Assembly (NCBI RefSeq): GCF_023721715.1
Contig: NZ_JAMDLG010000001.1
Coordinates: 2,581,784 to 2,645,783, forward strand
Length of the DNA: 64,000 nucleotides
DNA from: Parasegetibacter sp. NRK P23
GTDB lineage: Bacteria > Bacteroidota > Bacteroidia > Chitinophagales > Chitinophagaceae
Direction: 5' to 3'
Below the pieces are notes generated by a model. That model searched no databases. It was not told the origin of the DNA and saw nothing but the letters and a program-made list of their open reading frames with translations. Within the stretch, counting starts at the first letter, position 1, and each line of letters starts with the position of its first letter. Positions 50,483-58,743 of the stretch are shown one piece after another. The position numbers and the translations under genes were made by a program.

Positions 50483-51406
50483 ATGCTGACATCACGCAAA
50501 TACCGCGGCTACCTGTTGGCCCTGGCGGCCACGGTTATATGGTCGGGGAACTTTATTGTGGCGAGAGGATTAAAAGACAATATTCCCCCGGTGAGTTTAT
50601 CTGTGTTCCGGTGGGGAACCGCGGCGCTGGTGCTGCTGCCTTTCGCCTGGAAAGGACTTATTGCCGACTGGCCAATGATACGCAAACAACTGAAGTTACT
50701 TATACCAATCTCTTTTCTGGGGATCTCGGTATTCAATACATTATTGTACATGGCGGCGCATCATACTTCTGCGGTAAACATGTCGCTCATCGCCATATCG
50801 GGACCGTTATTCGTAGCGCTGCTCAATAAATTCATTTTCAGGGAAAAGTTTGGCGCACTGCGTTCAACCGGCTTTGTAGTAGTGATTGCCGGGTTGTTGC
50901 TGCTGATCACCAAAGGAGACCTGTCGGCCCTTACCAGCCTGCGTTTCAGCAAAGGCGACCTGCTGATGGCGGGTGGAGCCTTCCTGTTTTCATTCTACAC
51001 TGTTCTGTTGAAACTGAAAAATCCCGGTATCCGCCCGGGATCGGTCCTGCTGTTCACTTTCCTGGCGGGAACAATCATGCTGCTTCCCTTCTGGGGCGTG
51101 GAAATGTATTATTATGAGCCTGAACTGCATTTCAATGGGGAAACACTGGGACAAATCGCGTACATCGGCATTGGCGCTTCGCTGCTTTCTTATTATTGCT
51201 GGAACAATGCCGTGGAACTGATCGGTTCCACCAATACGTCGGCGGTATATAACCTGTTGCCTTTATTCAGCGCCATCGCGGCAGCAGTTTTCCTGGGTGA
51301 AAAACTGCTGCCGGTTCAGGCCATTAGTGGTATCGTTATTTTAGCGGGACTTCTCCTAATTACTAGAGTTCGAAAGCCTTCCCGTTCACCATCACCTGCT
51401 GCGTAG
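50483..51406 (+). CDS. EamA/DMT-family transporter
   Basis: A 307-residue protein with ten membrane helices in two EamA repeats (about 5-137 and 150-298). LALAATVIWSGNFIVARGLKDNIPPVSLSVFRW and the second-half YCWNNAVELIGSTNTSAVYNLLPLFSAIAA are typical. It would export small metabolites; the substrate is unknown. The frame is open 27 bases upstream, but MLTSRKYRGYLL at 50483 is the likely start. Its last 44 bases overlap the convergent oxidoreductase gene. Confidence 0.9.
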   Translation: MLTSRKYRGYLLALAATVIWSGNFIVARGLKDNIPPVSLSVFRWGTAALVLLPFAWKGLIADWPMIRKQLKLLIPISFLGISVFNTLLYMAAHHTSAVNMSLIAISGPLFVALLNKFIFREKFGALRSTGFVVVIAGLLLLITKGDLSALTSLRFSKGDLLMAGGAFLFSFYTVLLKLKNPGIRPGSVLLFTFLAGTIMLLPFWGVEMYYYEPELHFNGETLGQIAYIGIGASLLSYYCWNNAVELIGSTNTSAVYNLLPLFSAIAAAVFLGEKLLPVQAISGIVILAGLLLITRVRKPSRSPSPAA

Positions 51407-52718
51407 CTTCATCGAATGTAGCTTTTGCGCCCATCCGGGCGGAAGCGTTTACCATAATGTTCGCGATGGAATGATAGTATCCGGCTTCTACAGGAGCGTT
51501 GGGCGTTTTCCGGGAGCGCACGCATTCCAGCCAGTTGCGCATATGCCCGGACGTGAGCATATCACCACCGGCGTTGGCGGCGGTTTCCACTTTCGTTTCC
51601 AGTTCAGTAAGTTTCAGGTTGGGCAGCAGGTTGGCTTCCATACCCATAGCCCGGGCATCTCCTGCCTGGAGGCCTCCCTTCGGGGAAATGGTATTCGTCA
51701 TGAGGTTGAGTTCACCGCCATTGGAGTAATACACTTCTCCCACTCCGCCAACACTGTTGTGCATCCTTGACCTGAATACCACCTGGAAGCCCTGTTTGCC
51801 ATCATCGGAGCCGTAATCAAATACGGCGGTGGTGGTATCCCAGTTGCGACGCCCGTCTTTCCATTGGTAAATCCCGCCATTGGCGACGACACTGCGCGGA
51901 TGTTTGAGTCCGGAGAACCAGTGTACCGTATCAATCTGATGGCTCATCCATTGCCCGGGCATGCCCGAAGAATAAGGCCAGAAAAGGCGGTATTCAAGGT
52001 ATTTGCGGGGATCAAAGTTTTCAAACGGACGGTTCAGGAGGAACCGCTTCCAATCAAGGTCCGCCTCCTTGCATTGCGCCACCAGTTCGGGGCGGCGCCA
52101 TCTGCCGGGCTGGTTCACGTTCCATACCAGGTCAACCATGGTGATGTTCCCGAACTTACCGCTTTTAATGTATTCGTTGGCCGCGTGGTAGTTACCGCCA
52201 CTCCGGCGTTGAGAGCCGATCTGCACTATTTTTTTACTCGCCTGAATCGCTTTCAGCGCGGCACGGTTGTCGCTCATCGTTTCCGCGAAAGGCTTCTCCA
52301 CATAAGCGTCACACCCCGCTTTCACGGCCTCAATGGCGTGCAGTGCGTGCTGGAAGTCCGCTGTACTGATGATAACCGCATCCACCGACTTACTATTGTA
52401 CAGCGCCTCGTTATTAACGAAAGGTTGAACTGCTTGTCCAGTGCGACTTTTGAGCCACTCCGTGCCTTCTTCGCGCCGAAGTTTCCAGATATCTGAAATA
52501 GCTACGATCTCCGCGTTGAAGGCGCCTTTATGGGCCTGGAACGAAGGGAACAGGGCATCTTTGAAACGATCGGAGAAACCGACCACGCCAACGCGCAACC
52601 GGTCGTTCGAACCAAGTATATTGTTATAACTTTTTGCGGAAAAACCGGGTAATCCCATCCATACCCCGGTGGCGGCCAAAGCGCCGTTCCTGATGAATTT
52701 TCTGCGTGAATCTTGCAT
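51363..52718 (-). CDS. Gfo/Idh/MocA-family oxidoreductase with Tat signal
   Basis: A 451-residue exported oxidoreductase. A twin-arginine signal (SRRKFIRNGALAATGVWMGLPG) precedes the Rossmann domain (RVGVVGFSDRFKDALFPSF), the EKPFAETMSDN motif with its catalytic Lys, and a C-terminal substrate domain. Such periplasmic members act on sugars and often pair with DUF1080 proteins, as here: the DUF1080 gene is 27 bases upstream in the same operon. A joint role in carbohydrate breakdown (for example of 3-keto sugars) is an inference. Confidence 0.9.
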   Translation of the reverse strand: MQDSRRKFIRNGALAATGVWMGLPGFSAKSYNNILGSNDRLRVGVVGFSDRFKDALFPSFQAHKGAFNAEIVAISDIWKLRREEGTEWLKSRTGQAVQPFVNNEALYNSKSVDAVIISTADFQHALHAIEAVKAGCDAYVEKPFAETMSDNRAALKAIQASKKIVQIGSQRRSGGNYHAANEYIKSGKFGNITMVDLVWNVNQPGRWRRPELVAQCKEADLDWKRFLLNRPFENFDPRKYLEYRLFWPYSSGMPGQWMSHQIDTVHWFSGLKHPRSVVANGGIYQWKDGRRNWDTTTAVFDYGSDDGKQGFQVVFRSRMHNSVGGVGEVYYSNGGELNLMTNTISPKGGLQAGDARAMGMEANLLPNLKLTELETKVETAANAGGDMLTSGHMRNWLECVRSRKTPNAPVEAGYYHSIANIMVNASARMGAKATFDEATQQVMVNGKAFEL

Positions 52719-52745
52719 AGCGAATCGTTTTGAGTGTTAAATTGT

Positions 52746-54101
52746 TTAGAGGGTTTTTATTTTGATGCTTCTGAAACGTACTTCATCGCCATGATCCTGA
52801 AGCAATATCCGGCCTTCTTTCGCCATGCCGAAATCCTTCCACTGGGCATATTTGCTCCTGGCCACCAGCCCGATGAAATATTGGCTGCCCCGCTCATAAT
52901 GCAACACACGTACACCGTTCAGCCAGTGCTCCACACGGTTATCGGGATACACCACTACCATCCCCTTGTTCCATTCACCAACAGGTTTAATGGCATTGGG
53001 ATGTTTGTAAGAAGGAATAAGATCGTACAAGGAAGCGATGGTCCGGTTTCCTGCAGCGCCCATTTTAGCATCGGGGTGAACGGCATCGTCCAGCACCTGG
53101 AACTCAAGACCAATCGCGGAGCCGGCATTGTTTTCAGATTCCGTTACGAAATATTTCACACCGCTGTTGGCGCCTTTCGATAATTTAAAATCGAATTCAA
53201 GCACGAAGGCGCTGAACTTTTTTTCAGTAACGATGTCTCCGCCGTTGGTAGATTCACCACCATTGGAAGACAGCACCACGAGTTCGCCATTCTCAATTTT
53301 CCAGCCTTTTTCAGGGAAAGTATTTTTATATGCACCCTTCCAGCCTTTGGTGGAAACACCGTCCCACAGTAAGGTATAACCGCTTTTCTTTTCTTCTGCT
53401 GAAAGATTATTGGGCAGCATGTTCACGACCTTCATCTTGCCGTCGTATGCTGTAGGTTTTACGTTTTTTGTCTGAATGCGTACATTCTTCCAGCGAATCT
53501 TCCTTCCGGCTTCTTTTTCATTGCCGATAGAATGCACCTGCAAAGCGATGAAGCCTTTATTATTGGCGTCATCAATCACATAAGCGGCGGGTTTTCCATT
53601 CAGGAAAGTGCGCAGCGTATTGCCTACGAACTCGATCCTGTAATGGTTCCATGCACCCAGTTTAAACAGTTTTTTGGAAGAAGGGTTGAGTTCCATAGGG
53701 TACAACCAGCCCCTGCGCGACTCATCATACACGCCGCCGCTCCAGCCGCGTTCAGAAGGATCCACTTCCACCTGGTAGCCGTGTACGCGCCCATCGAGGT
53801 AATCGGGCTTCGACAAACTACGGACCTGGATGCCACTGTTCGCGGCACTGTCCATCCACATATCCAGTTCAAGAATAAAGTCTCCGTATTCTTTTTCCGT
53901 TACAAGAAAGGAGTTGGGCGTTTTGGGAACGGTAATCCCGGTGATGGTGCCATTTTCTACCACATACTGCGCTTTGCCGCCCAGTTGTTTCCATCCTGAC
54001 AAATCTTTTCCGTTAAACAAGGGTGTAAATGCCGCATTCTGAGCCTGCGACCCGGCCGCGCCCACCAGGAAAGTCGCGGCAACTAGTAAGTTCTTCAACA
54101 T
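52746..54101 (-). CDS. Exported protein with two DUF1080 domains (3-keto-disaccharide hydrolase type)
   Basis: A 451-residue protein with signal peptide MLKNLLVAATFLVGAAGSQAQ and two tandem DUF1080 concanavalin-like domains: the first from FTPLFNGKDLSGWKQLGGK (about 25-225), the second from YTLLWDGVSTKGWKGAY (about 245-450). Members of the family hydrolyse 3-keto-disaccharides. Frame open to 54221, but the signal peptide fixes the start at 54101. Operon with the Gfo/Idh oxidoreductase downstream. Confidence 0.9.
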   Translation of the reverse strand: MLKNLLVAATFLVGAAGSQAQNAAFTPLFNGKDLSGWKQLGGKAQYVVENGTITGITVPKTPNSFLVTEKEYGDFILELDMWMDSAANSGIQVRSLSKPDYLDGRVHGYQVEVDPSERGWSGGVYDESRRGWLYPMELNPSSKKLFKLGAWNHYRIEFVGNTLRTFLNGKPAAYVIDDANNKGFIALQVHSIGNEKEAGRKIRWKNVRIQTKNVKPTAYDGKMKVVNMLPNNLSAEEKKSGYTLLWDGVSTKGWKGAYKNTFPEKGWKIENGELVVLSSNGGESTNGGDIVTEKKFSAFVLEFDFKLSKGANSGVKYFVTESENNAGSAIGLEFQVLDDAVHPDAKMGAAGNRTIASLYDLIPSYKHPNAIKPVGEWNKGMVVVYPDNRVEHWLNGVRVLHYERGSQYFIGLVARSKYAQWKDFGMAKEGRILLQDHGDEVRFRSIKIKTL

Positions 54102-54200
54102 ATAGCAAACGATTTTAGGTAGGAAAGTACAGAAAAATAAAACGCCGCCCCCCTTCAAACGTTTGATGGTTGTTTTATCGCGATTTTTTTTTGTAATTTT

Positions 54201-54287
54201 AAAAGCGTGAGGATAACCCACCCGATATTTAGAGTTATCCTTGTTTTATCTTGAAGAGGGCGCCTTGAAACGCCCTCTCTTTTGTTT
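54201..54287 (+). ncRNA. Candidate small RNA with two hairpins and terminator
   Basis: An 8-bp hairpin (54210-54217 with 54234-54241) is followed by a second, GC-rich 8-bp hairpin (54255-54262 with 54271-54278) and a U-rich tail (CTTTTGTTT), as expected for an intrinsic terminator of a rightward transcript. No rightward gene lies upstream; the flanking genes both run leftward. TAATTTTA (54194-54201), with TTG 21 bases before it, resembles the phylum promoter. I do not recognise a known RNA family. The second hairpin may also help end DUF2891 transcripts. Confidence 0.45.
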
Positions 54288-55371
54288 ATGGCATCAAGGC
54301 GTAGGTAGCGAATGAAGCAAGCCAGTGTTCCCCTGCATAATCTCCGGAAGCCACATTGGGCAACGCCGCTTCCAGGTGCTTTTCCGCCAGTCTCTTCAGT
54401 GGAAGCCCTTCCTGCACCGGCAATTTCTCCGCAATGGCGTTCAGGCACCAGGAACGGCTCAGGTTAAGCCCATCAAGATGCACGAGTTTGCCATCTGTAC
54501 GGTCGTTCACGATCGCTATTTTTAATACGGCAGCGGGATCCGTGAATAATTGGGGAAGAAACTGCTTCAGCCAGGGCCGGTAAGCGGAAGCCGGCATCAG
54601 CTTCGACATCAACCGCGCTTCTTCCAGGGATGGACTTAAAAAATCGTAACCGCCCGGTTCATATACAATCGGCGCATTTACATCATTTCCATAGAAACGG
54701 AAAGCCGCTTTACTGATGGACTGCTGGAGCGCAGTATCTTTCACGGTTTCCGCATAGTCCCAGGTAAGGTTGAGTCCGAACGCGAGATTGGTATGCTCCC
54801 CCACCCTGATCGGATAAGCCAGTCGTGAAAGAAAACTGATCCAAGCCGAAGCAAAATGTTTGCTCAACGGCTCAAGGTTCGTGGCCAGTTGTTGCGCCCA
54901 GGGATCGTTCCACAGCACGAGTTCGCGGTGCAGTTGCAGGAACCAGGCCCAGCCATAGATGCGTTCAAAACTGGCATTCTCACCACTGAACAACTGCAAT
55001 TCCTTTTCTATATTTTCTTTTGACAGATGTTCAGAGAGTTGCTGCTTAATGGTAACGGCCTGCGGAATGGAAGGGAAATGCCGAAGCATCTTCACCAACA
55101 CCCAATGACCATGCACACTGGAGTGCCAATCGAAACACCCGAAGAATGCGGGATGGTAATTTTTGGGCGCGGTCACCTGCGTTTCATTCCCAAATACAAT
55201 ACCCGTTTTATAAGGATATTCCTTGTTCAGGCATTTCAGCGGAAGCGAAGCGAAGAAGGCTGCGCCTGCATCTGTGAGCCTGATTTTACCGTTTGATTTA
55301 GTCGTAAACTGCTGCGCGGACAGATACTGCATGCAGCACAAGGTTAGCAACAACAAAAAAAGTTTGCGCAT
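54286..55371 (-). CDS. DUF2891 family exported protein
   Basis: A 361-residue protein: signal peptide MRKLFLLLLTLCCMQYLSAQ, then a largely helical DUF2891 domain with HPAFFGCFDWHSSVHGHWVLVKML, YGWAWFLQLHREL, GEHTNLAFGL and GGYDFLSPSLEEARLM. The conserved His/Asp/Glu residues and the alpha/alpha-barrel-like pattern suggest an enzyme, but the function is unknown. The frame opens at 55398; the signal peptide begins at 55371. The 101-base gap to the next gene holds no clear motif. Confidence 0.9.
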   Translation of the reverse strand: MRKLFLLLLTLCCMQYLSAQQFTTKSNGKIRLTDAGAAFFASLPLKCLNKEYPYKTGIVFGNETQVTAPKNYHPAFFGCFDWHSSVHGHWVLVKMLRHFPSIPQAVTIKQQLSEHLSKENIEKELQLFSGENASFERIYGWAWFLQLHRELVLWNDPWAQQLATNLEPLSKHFASAWISFLSRLAYPIRVGEHTNLAFGLNLTWDYAETVKDTALQQSISKAAFRFYGNDVNAPIVYEPGGYDFLSPSLEEARLMSKLMPASAYRPWLKQFLPQLFTDPAAVLKIAIVNDRTDGKLVHLDGLNLSRSWCLNAIAEKLPVQEGLPLKRLAEKHLEAALPNVASGDYAGEHWLASFATYALMP

Positions 55372-55502
55372 GAAAGGTGTTTGCCCGCTAAGATACAACG
55401 AATTTCAGCTGACCAGACTTATCACCGCTATAAAATAGCAAGTACGAAGCGTGCGATTCTTCCCGATGTTCTACCTTCGCCACCAGATCCGAACTTTATT
55501 AC

Positions 55503-56501
55503 ATGATGAAGGCAACGCTACGCTATCTGCGGCATATCCTTATTTCCCAACAATTCGTGCTGGCTTTGCTGGCCGTTATTGTAGCTGCCTGGGTGTATCC
55601 TTCATGGGGCGCGACAACCGGTGCGAAAGCGCTTGATACCGCCGGCTTCTGGGGTGTATGTCTCACCTTTTTCCTGTACGGTCTCAAACTGAGCCCGGAG
55701 CAATGGAAAGCAGGCATGCGCAACACGAGACTGCACCTGTTGATTCAAACGGCAACATTCTTACTGTTCCCGTTACTGGCCTTGCTGGTAAAACCGTTTT
55801 TCGGTTCAGCGCAGCACGACTTATGGCTCGCCATCTTTTTTTTATGCGCACTCCCTTCCACGGTATCATCTTCAGTGGTGATGGTTTCCATAGCGGGCGG
55901 TAATGTACCCGGCGCCATATTGAATGCAGGTGTTTCCAGTCTGGCCGGGATTGTGCTTACCCCTTTGTGGATGTCGCTCTTCCTTTCGCAGGATGGAGAT
56001 TTCGATTCAGGAGCCATCTTTTTAAAGTTGGGGTACCAGGTGGTATTACCGGTGATACTGGGACAGATCCTGCACAAATCCTGGGGCGGATGGGCTAAAA
56101 AGAATGCCCGGTTCCTTAAATGGAGCGACCAGGGTGTGATCCTGCTTATTGTTTACGCATCATTCTGTGAATCTTTCTACCACAGAGCCTTCAGCGATCT
56201 GCCCACAGCACATGTGCTCTACCTGATGCTGGGCATGGCTTTACTTTTCTGGGCCATCTACTTACTAACGGGAATGGTAGCCCGAAAAATAAACCTCGAT
56301 CAGAAAGATACGATTACCGCGCAGTTCTGCGCTTCGAAAAAGTCACTGGTACACGGGACGGTAATGAGCAGTGTGTTGTTCCAGGATTCTGCTCATGCTG
56401 GCCTGTTCCTCCTGCCCGTTATGATGTACCATGCGCTCCAACTGATTTCGGCGGGCTATCTTGCACAGAAGGCGGCGGCTCAGGATGCAAAGGAACCATA
56501 A
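55503..56501 (+). CDS. Bile acid:sodium symporter-like carrier (SBF-like)
   Basis: A 332-residue membrane protein with about nine or ten helices of the SBF-like/YfeH type (PF13593): GVCLTFFLYGLKLSPEQWKAGM, FFLCALPSTVSSSVVMVSIAGGNVPGAILNAGVSSLAG with the crossover motif, and QFCASKKSLVHGTVMSSVLF. It probably takes up an organic anion with sodium; the substrate is unknown. Its last 22 bases overlap the convergent sigma-factor gene. Confidence 0.9.
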   Translation: MMKATLRYLRHILISQQFVLALLAVIVAAWVYPSWGATTGAKALDTAGFWGVCLTFFLYGLKLSPEQWKAGMRNTRLHLLIQTATFLLFPLLALLVKPFFGSAQHDLWLAIFFLCALPSTVSSSVVMVSIAGGNVPGAILNAGVSSLAGIVLTPLWMSLFLSQDGDFDSGAIFLKLGYQVVLPVILGQILHKSWGGWAKKNARFLKWSDQGVILLIVYASFCESFYHRAFSDLPTAHVLYLMLGMALLFWAIYLLTGMVARKINLDQKDTITAQFCASKKSLVHGTVMSSVLFQDSAHAGLFLLPVMMYHALQLISAGYLAQKAAAQDAKEP

Positions 56502-57127
56502 CCGGAAAGGAGCACCACCTCCAGCAACATTTTGGGAGAAGCAGCCATGTTCCATCCTTTTTCGCCGGAACGCATATCAATGGAGGTGCGGATCTTTTTC
56601 AACGCGATACCTACCTGGTTTTCCACTGTTTTAACGGACAATCCTAATTGCGCCGCGATTTCCCGGTGTGAAAGCCCATGATCCCGGCTAAGGATGAATA
56701 TCTCCCTGCATTTGTCGGGGAGTTGGTTTACGGCGTGGGCGATGATGGCTTTCAGTTCCCTGATCTCTAAGGCCTCTTCAATGGAATCGCTGGTAGGTTC
56801 TGCATGTTTCAGGCGTACTTCTTCAAAAAAACTATCGCGTACTTTCCCGGAACGGATATAGTTCGCGGCCTTGAATTTAATGGCGCCGTGCAGGTATGCT
56901 TTTACGTGGGAGATATTTGCGGTTGCCCGGTGTGTCCACAACCAAAGGAATACATCCTGCACAAGATCGGTGGCTGCGGCTTCTTCTTTCAGGATGTTCC
57001 AGGCGAAACGGTACATGCTTTGCCAGTGGCGGTGGTACAATTCTTCGAACGCGGCCACATCGCCGGAGGCAAGGGGTACCAGGAGCTGTTCGTCGGAGTA
57101 TGCATCGTAATTGCCCAATCCTTCCAT
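56480..57127 (-). CDS. ECF-type RNA polymerase sigma factor
   Basis: A 215-residue sigma-70 family protein of the Bacteroidota ECF type: region 2 FEELYHRHWQSMYRFAWNILKEEAAATDLVQDVFLWLW and region 4 QLPDKCREIFILSRDHGLSHREIAAQLGLSVKTVENQV. Such factors usually work with a FecR-like anti-sigma and a SusC partner carrying an STN domain. No fecR gene is present between it and the Sus genes. A 20-residue C-terminal extension (after SIDMRSGEKG) is unusual and overlaps the next gene by 22 bases. A 13-bp hairpin ends directly before the start codon. Confidence 0.93.
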   Translation of the reverse strand: MEGLGNYDAYSDEQLLVPLASGDVAAFEELYHRHWQSMYRFAWNILKEEAAATDLVQDVFLWLWTHRATANISHVKAYLHGAIKFKAANYIRSGKVRDSFFEEVRLKHAEPTSDSIEEALEIRELKAIIAHAVNQLPDKCREIFILSRDHGLSHREIAAQLGLSVKTVENQVGIALKKIRTSIDMRSGEKGWNMAASPKMLLEVVLLSGYGSFAS

Positions 57128-57128
57128 A

Positions 57129-57189
57129 TCTGGCCTGTAATTTATTAAAAACCCACGACATGCGGGCGCTTAATTCATTACAGGCCAGA
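57129..57189 (-). promoter_or_regulatory. Perfect 13-bp inverted repeat just before the sigma-factor start
   Basis: 57129-57141 and 57177-57189 are exact inverted copies (core TCTGGCCTGTAAT) separated by 35 bases. Read leftward the hairpin lies between the TlpA-type gene stop and the sigma ATG and ends one base before that ATG, so it could block initiation or act as an attenuator. There is no T-run as in a terminator. Confidence 0.5.
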
Positions 57190-57209
57190 CACTAAAAGGA
57201 ACAGAAAAA

Positions 57210-58682
57210 TTAAGATGATTTACGGGCCATTTCAATCATTTCACTCAGTTCTTCCACGGCGGCATCGTTTCCACCGGAGAAGCCACTCATTTTAAAACGG
57301 ATGTTCCCGTTTCCATCAATTACAAACTTGGCGGGAATACTGTTTACCTTGTAAGCATCCGCTACGGCAGACGCTTTTGTTTCGGGGTGGCGGGGATCGA
57401 ATACCACGTGAAAACGGTATTTGTTTTCTGTGATGAACTTATTCACTTCAGCCTCATAGTCGGCCACATTCTCCCAGGTATCCACGAACAGGAAATGTAC
57501 GTTCTCATCCTTCGCATATTTATCCACTGCCACCTGCATGGCTGGGAAGGAGCGTTTGCAGGGGCCGCACCAGGTTGCCCAGAAATCGAGTACCACCACC
57601 TTTCCTTTGTAATCTGCCAGCGACACCTGCTTACCGGAAGCATCCTTCAGTGTAAATGGCGCCGCCGGTTCTTTAATGAGTTGTTTGGAAAGTTGCGTTC
57701 TTAACTTTTCGAGGAACTGCTTTTTCATGTCGGCCTGGTATTTTTCGAAACCCGCATCCGTACCATTCAGTTGAACGTACATGGCTTTCAGTTCTGCCTT
57801 CATTTTATCATCACCCTGTCCTTCCGCGATGGTGGTTTCCAACGCTTTAAAAGCTTCCAGGTTTCTGCCCAGTCCTTTCATAATCCGCGCCTTGGCAGCA
57901 CTTAGTCCGGTACGTGTTGTACGGCTGTTTTCTTCTGCCAGCGTGAGGTACTTCAGCGCCTCCGTATAATTTTTCTGCGCCAGCATGATTTCAGCATATG
58001 TCATGCAATAGCCGGGATAGCCCACTGCCGCGAAAGCCGCGCCGGGTTCATCTTTTCTTTTATCCAGAAACGCTTCCGTGGCGGCGATGGCCTTTTTAAA
58101 TAAAGGAAGCGCAGCGGTGGTATCCCCGGCCCTTAACAAAAAAACACCTACGCCAGCAAAGCCTTCCCCTCTCCAGGGCGCGGTATAAAAATCATCGCTG
58201 TATTGCAGTGCCTTAGGAGTATTACCCGCCTGTGCGAAAGCAGTGGCCAGGGCCTGCTTTGCATAATCGTATTCAATTTTTTCGCTGCCGGCATTTTCGG
58301 GTGGAAACTTTTTCAGCCAGGCCTTGTAAAGGGCTTCCTTTTTCAGGAGATCTTTTTCATCGTATATTTTACCAACACCGGCACTTCTCGCGGTTGATCC
58401 GTTGGGAAACTTCTTCACCATCACTTTTTGCAAGGAATCGGAAACGGAGCCTTTCTTCATTTGATAGAACCCATTGCGGGCAACGTTCCATATTCTTTCG
58501 TCTTTCGACTTTAGCAAACCGTACAATTCTTTCTGTAACAGTTGAAGGGTATCGGGGTTGCTGGAACGGGCCATGACAGTGTATTTCCTGTTTAAACTAT
58601 CGGCCAGGGTTCCTTGTGCTTTCACGGCTGTGCCGGCTAGTAAAACCGTGCCTGAGAAAAAGATTTTAGCAAGTGTAGTCAT
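57210..58682 (-). CDS. TlpA-family thioredoxin with helical repeat region
   Basis: A 490-residue exported protein. Signal peptide (MTTLAKIFFSGTVLLAGTAVKA), a long TPR-like helical region (about 60-320), then a TlpA/ResA thioredoxin domain with FTLKDASGKQVSLADYKGKVVVLDFWATWCGPCK (split here only for naming; active site WCGPCK near 367) and cis-Pro VNSIPAKFVID. It would reduce disulfides in the periplasm. It closes the SusC-SusD-DUF4843-PKD operon, a layout frequent in Chitinophagaceae and Sphingobacteriaceae. The start at 58682 is the first residue of the signal peptide. Confidence 0.88.
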   Translation of the reverse strand: MTTLAKIFFSGTVLLAGTAVKAQGTLADSLNRKYTVMARSSNPDTLQLLQKELYGLLKSKDERIWNVARNGFYQMKKGSVSDSLQKVMVKKFPNGSTARSAGVGKIYDEKDLLKKEALYKAWLKKFPPENAGSEKIEYDYAKQALATAFAQAGNTPKALQYSDDFYTAPWRGEGFAGVGVFLLRAGDTTAALPLFKKAIAATEAFLDKRKDEPGAAFAAVGYPGYCMTYAEIMLAQKNYTEALKYLTLAEENSRTTRTGLSAAKARIMKGLGRNLEAFKALETTIAEGQGDDKMKAELKAMYVQLNGTDAGFEKYQADMKKQFLEKLRTQLSKQLIKEPAAPFTLKDASGKQVSLADYKGKVVVLDFWATWCGPCKRSFPAMQVAVDKYAKDENVHFLFVDTWENVADYEAEVNKFITENKYRFHVVFDPRHPETKASAVADAYKVNSIPAKFVIDGNGNIRFKMSGFSGGNDAAVEELSEMIEMARKSS

Positions 58683-58704
58683 AGATCTTTGATTAACAGT
58701 TAAA

Positions 58705-58736
58705 ACAGGGCGCATCATGTTTCAGACACGCCCTGT
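58705..58736 (-). promoter_or_regulatory. Hairpin between PKD-like and TlpA-type genes
   Basis: ACAGGGCG (58705-58712) and CGCCCTGT (58729-58736) form an 8-bp stem around 16 bases. Read leftward it is followed by TTTAACTGTT, a weak T-rich tail. It sits in the 61-base gap inside the operon and may act as a partial terminator or an RNA-processing site that lowers TlpA-type expression. Confidence 0.5.
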
Positions 58737-58743
58737 GTTTATT

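Noticed and set aside
54155-54448. 97-codon leftward frame across the gap before DUF2891
   Set aside because: It overlaps the 3' part of DUF2891 in another frame, and its translation has no recognisable features; the hairpins there look like RNA structure.
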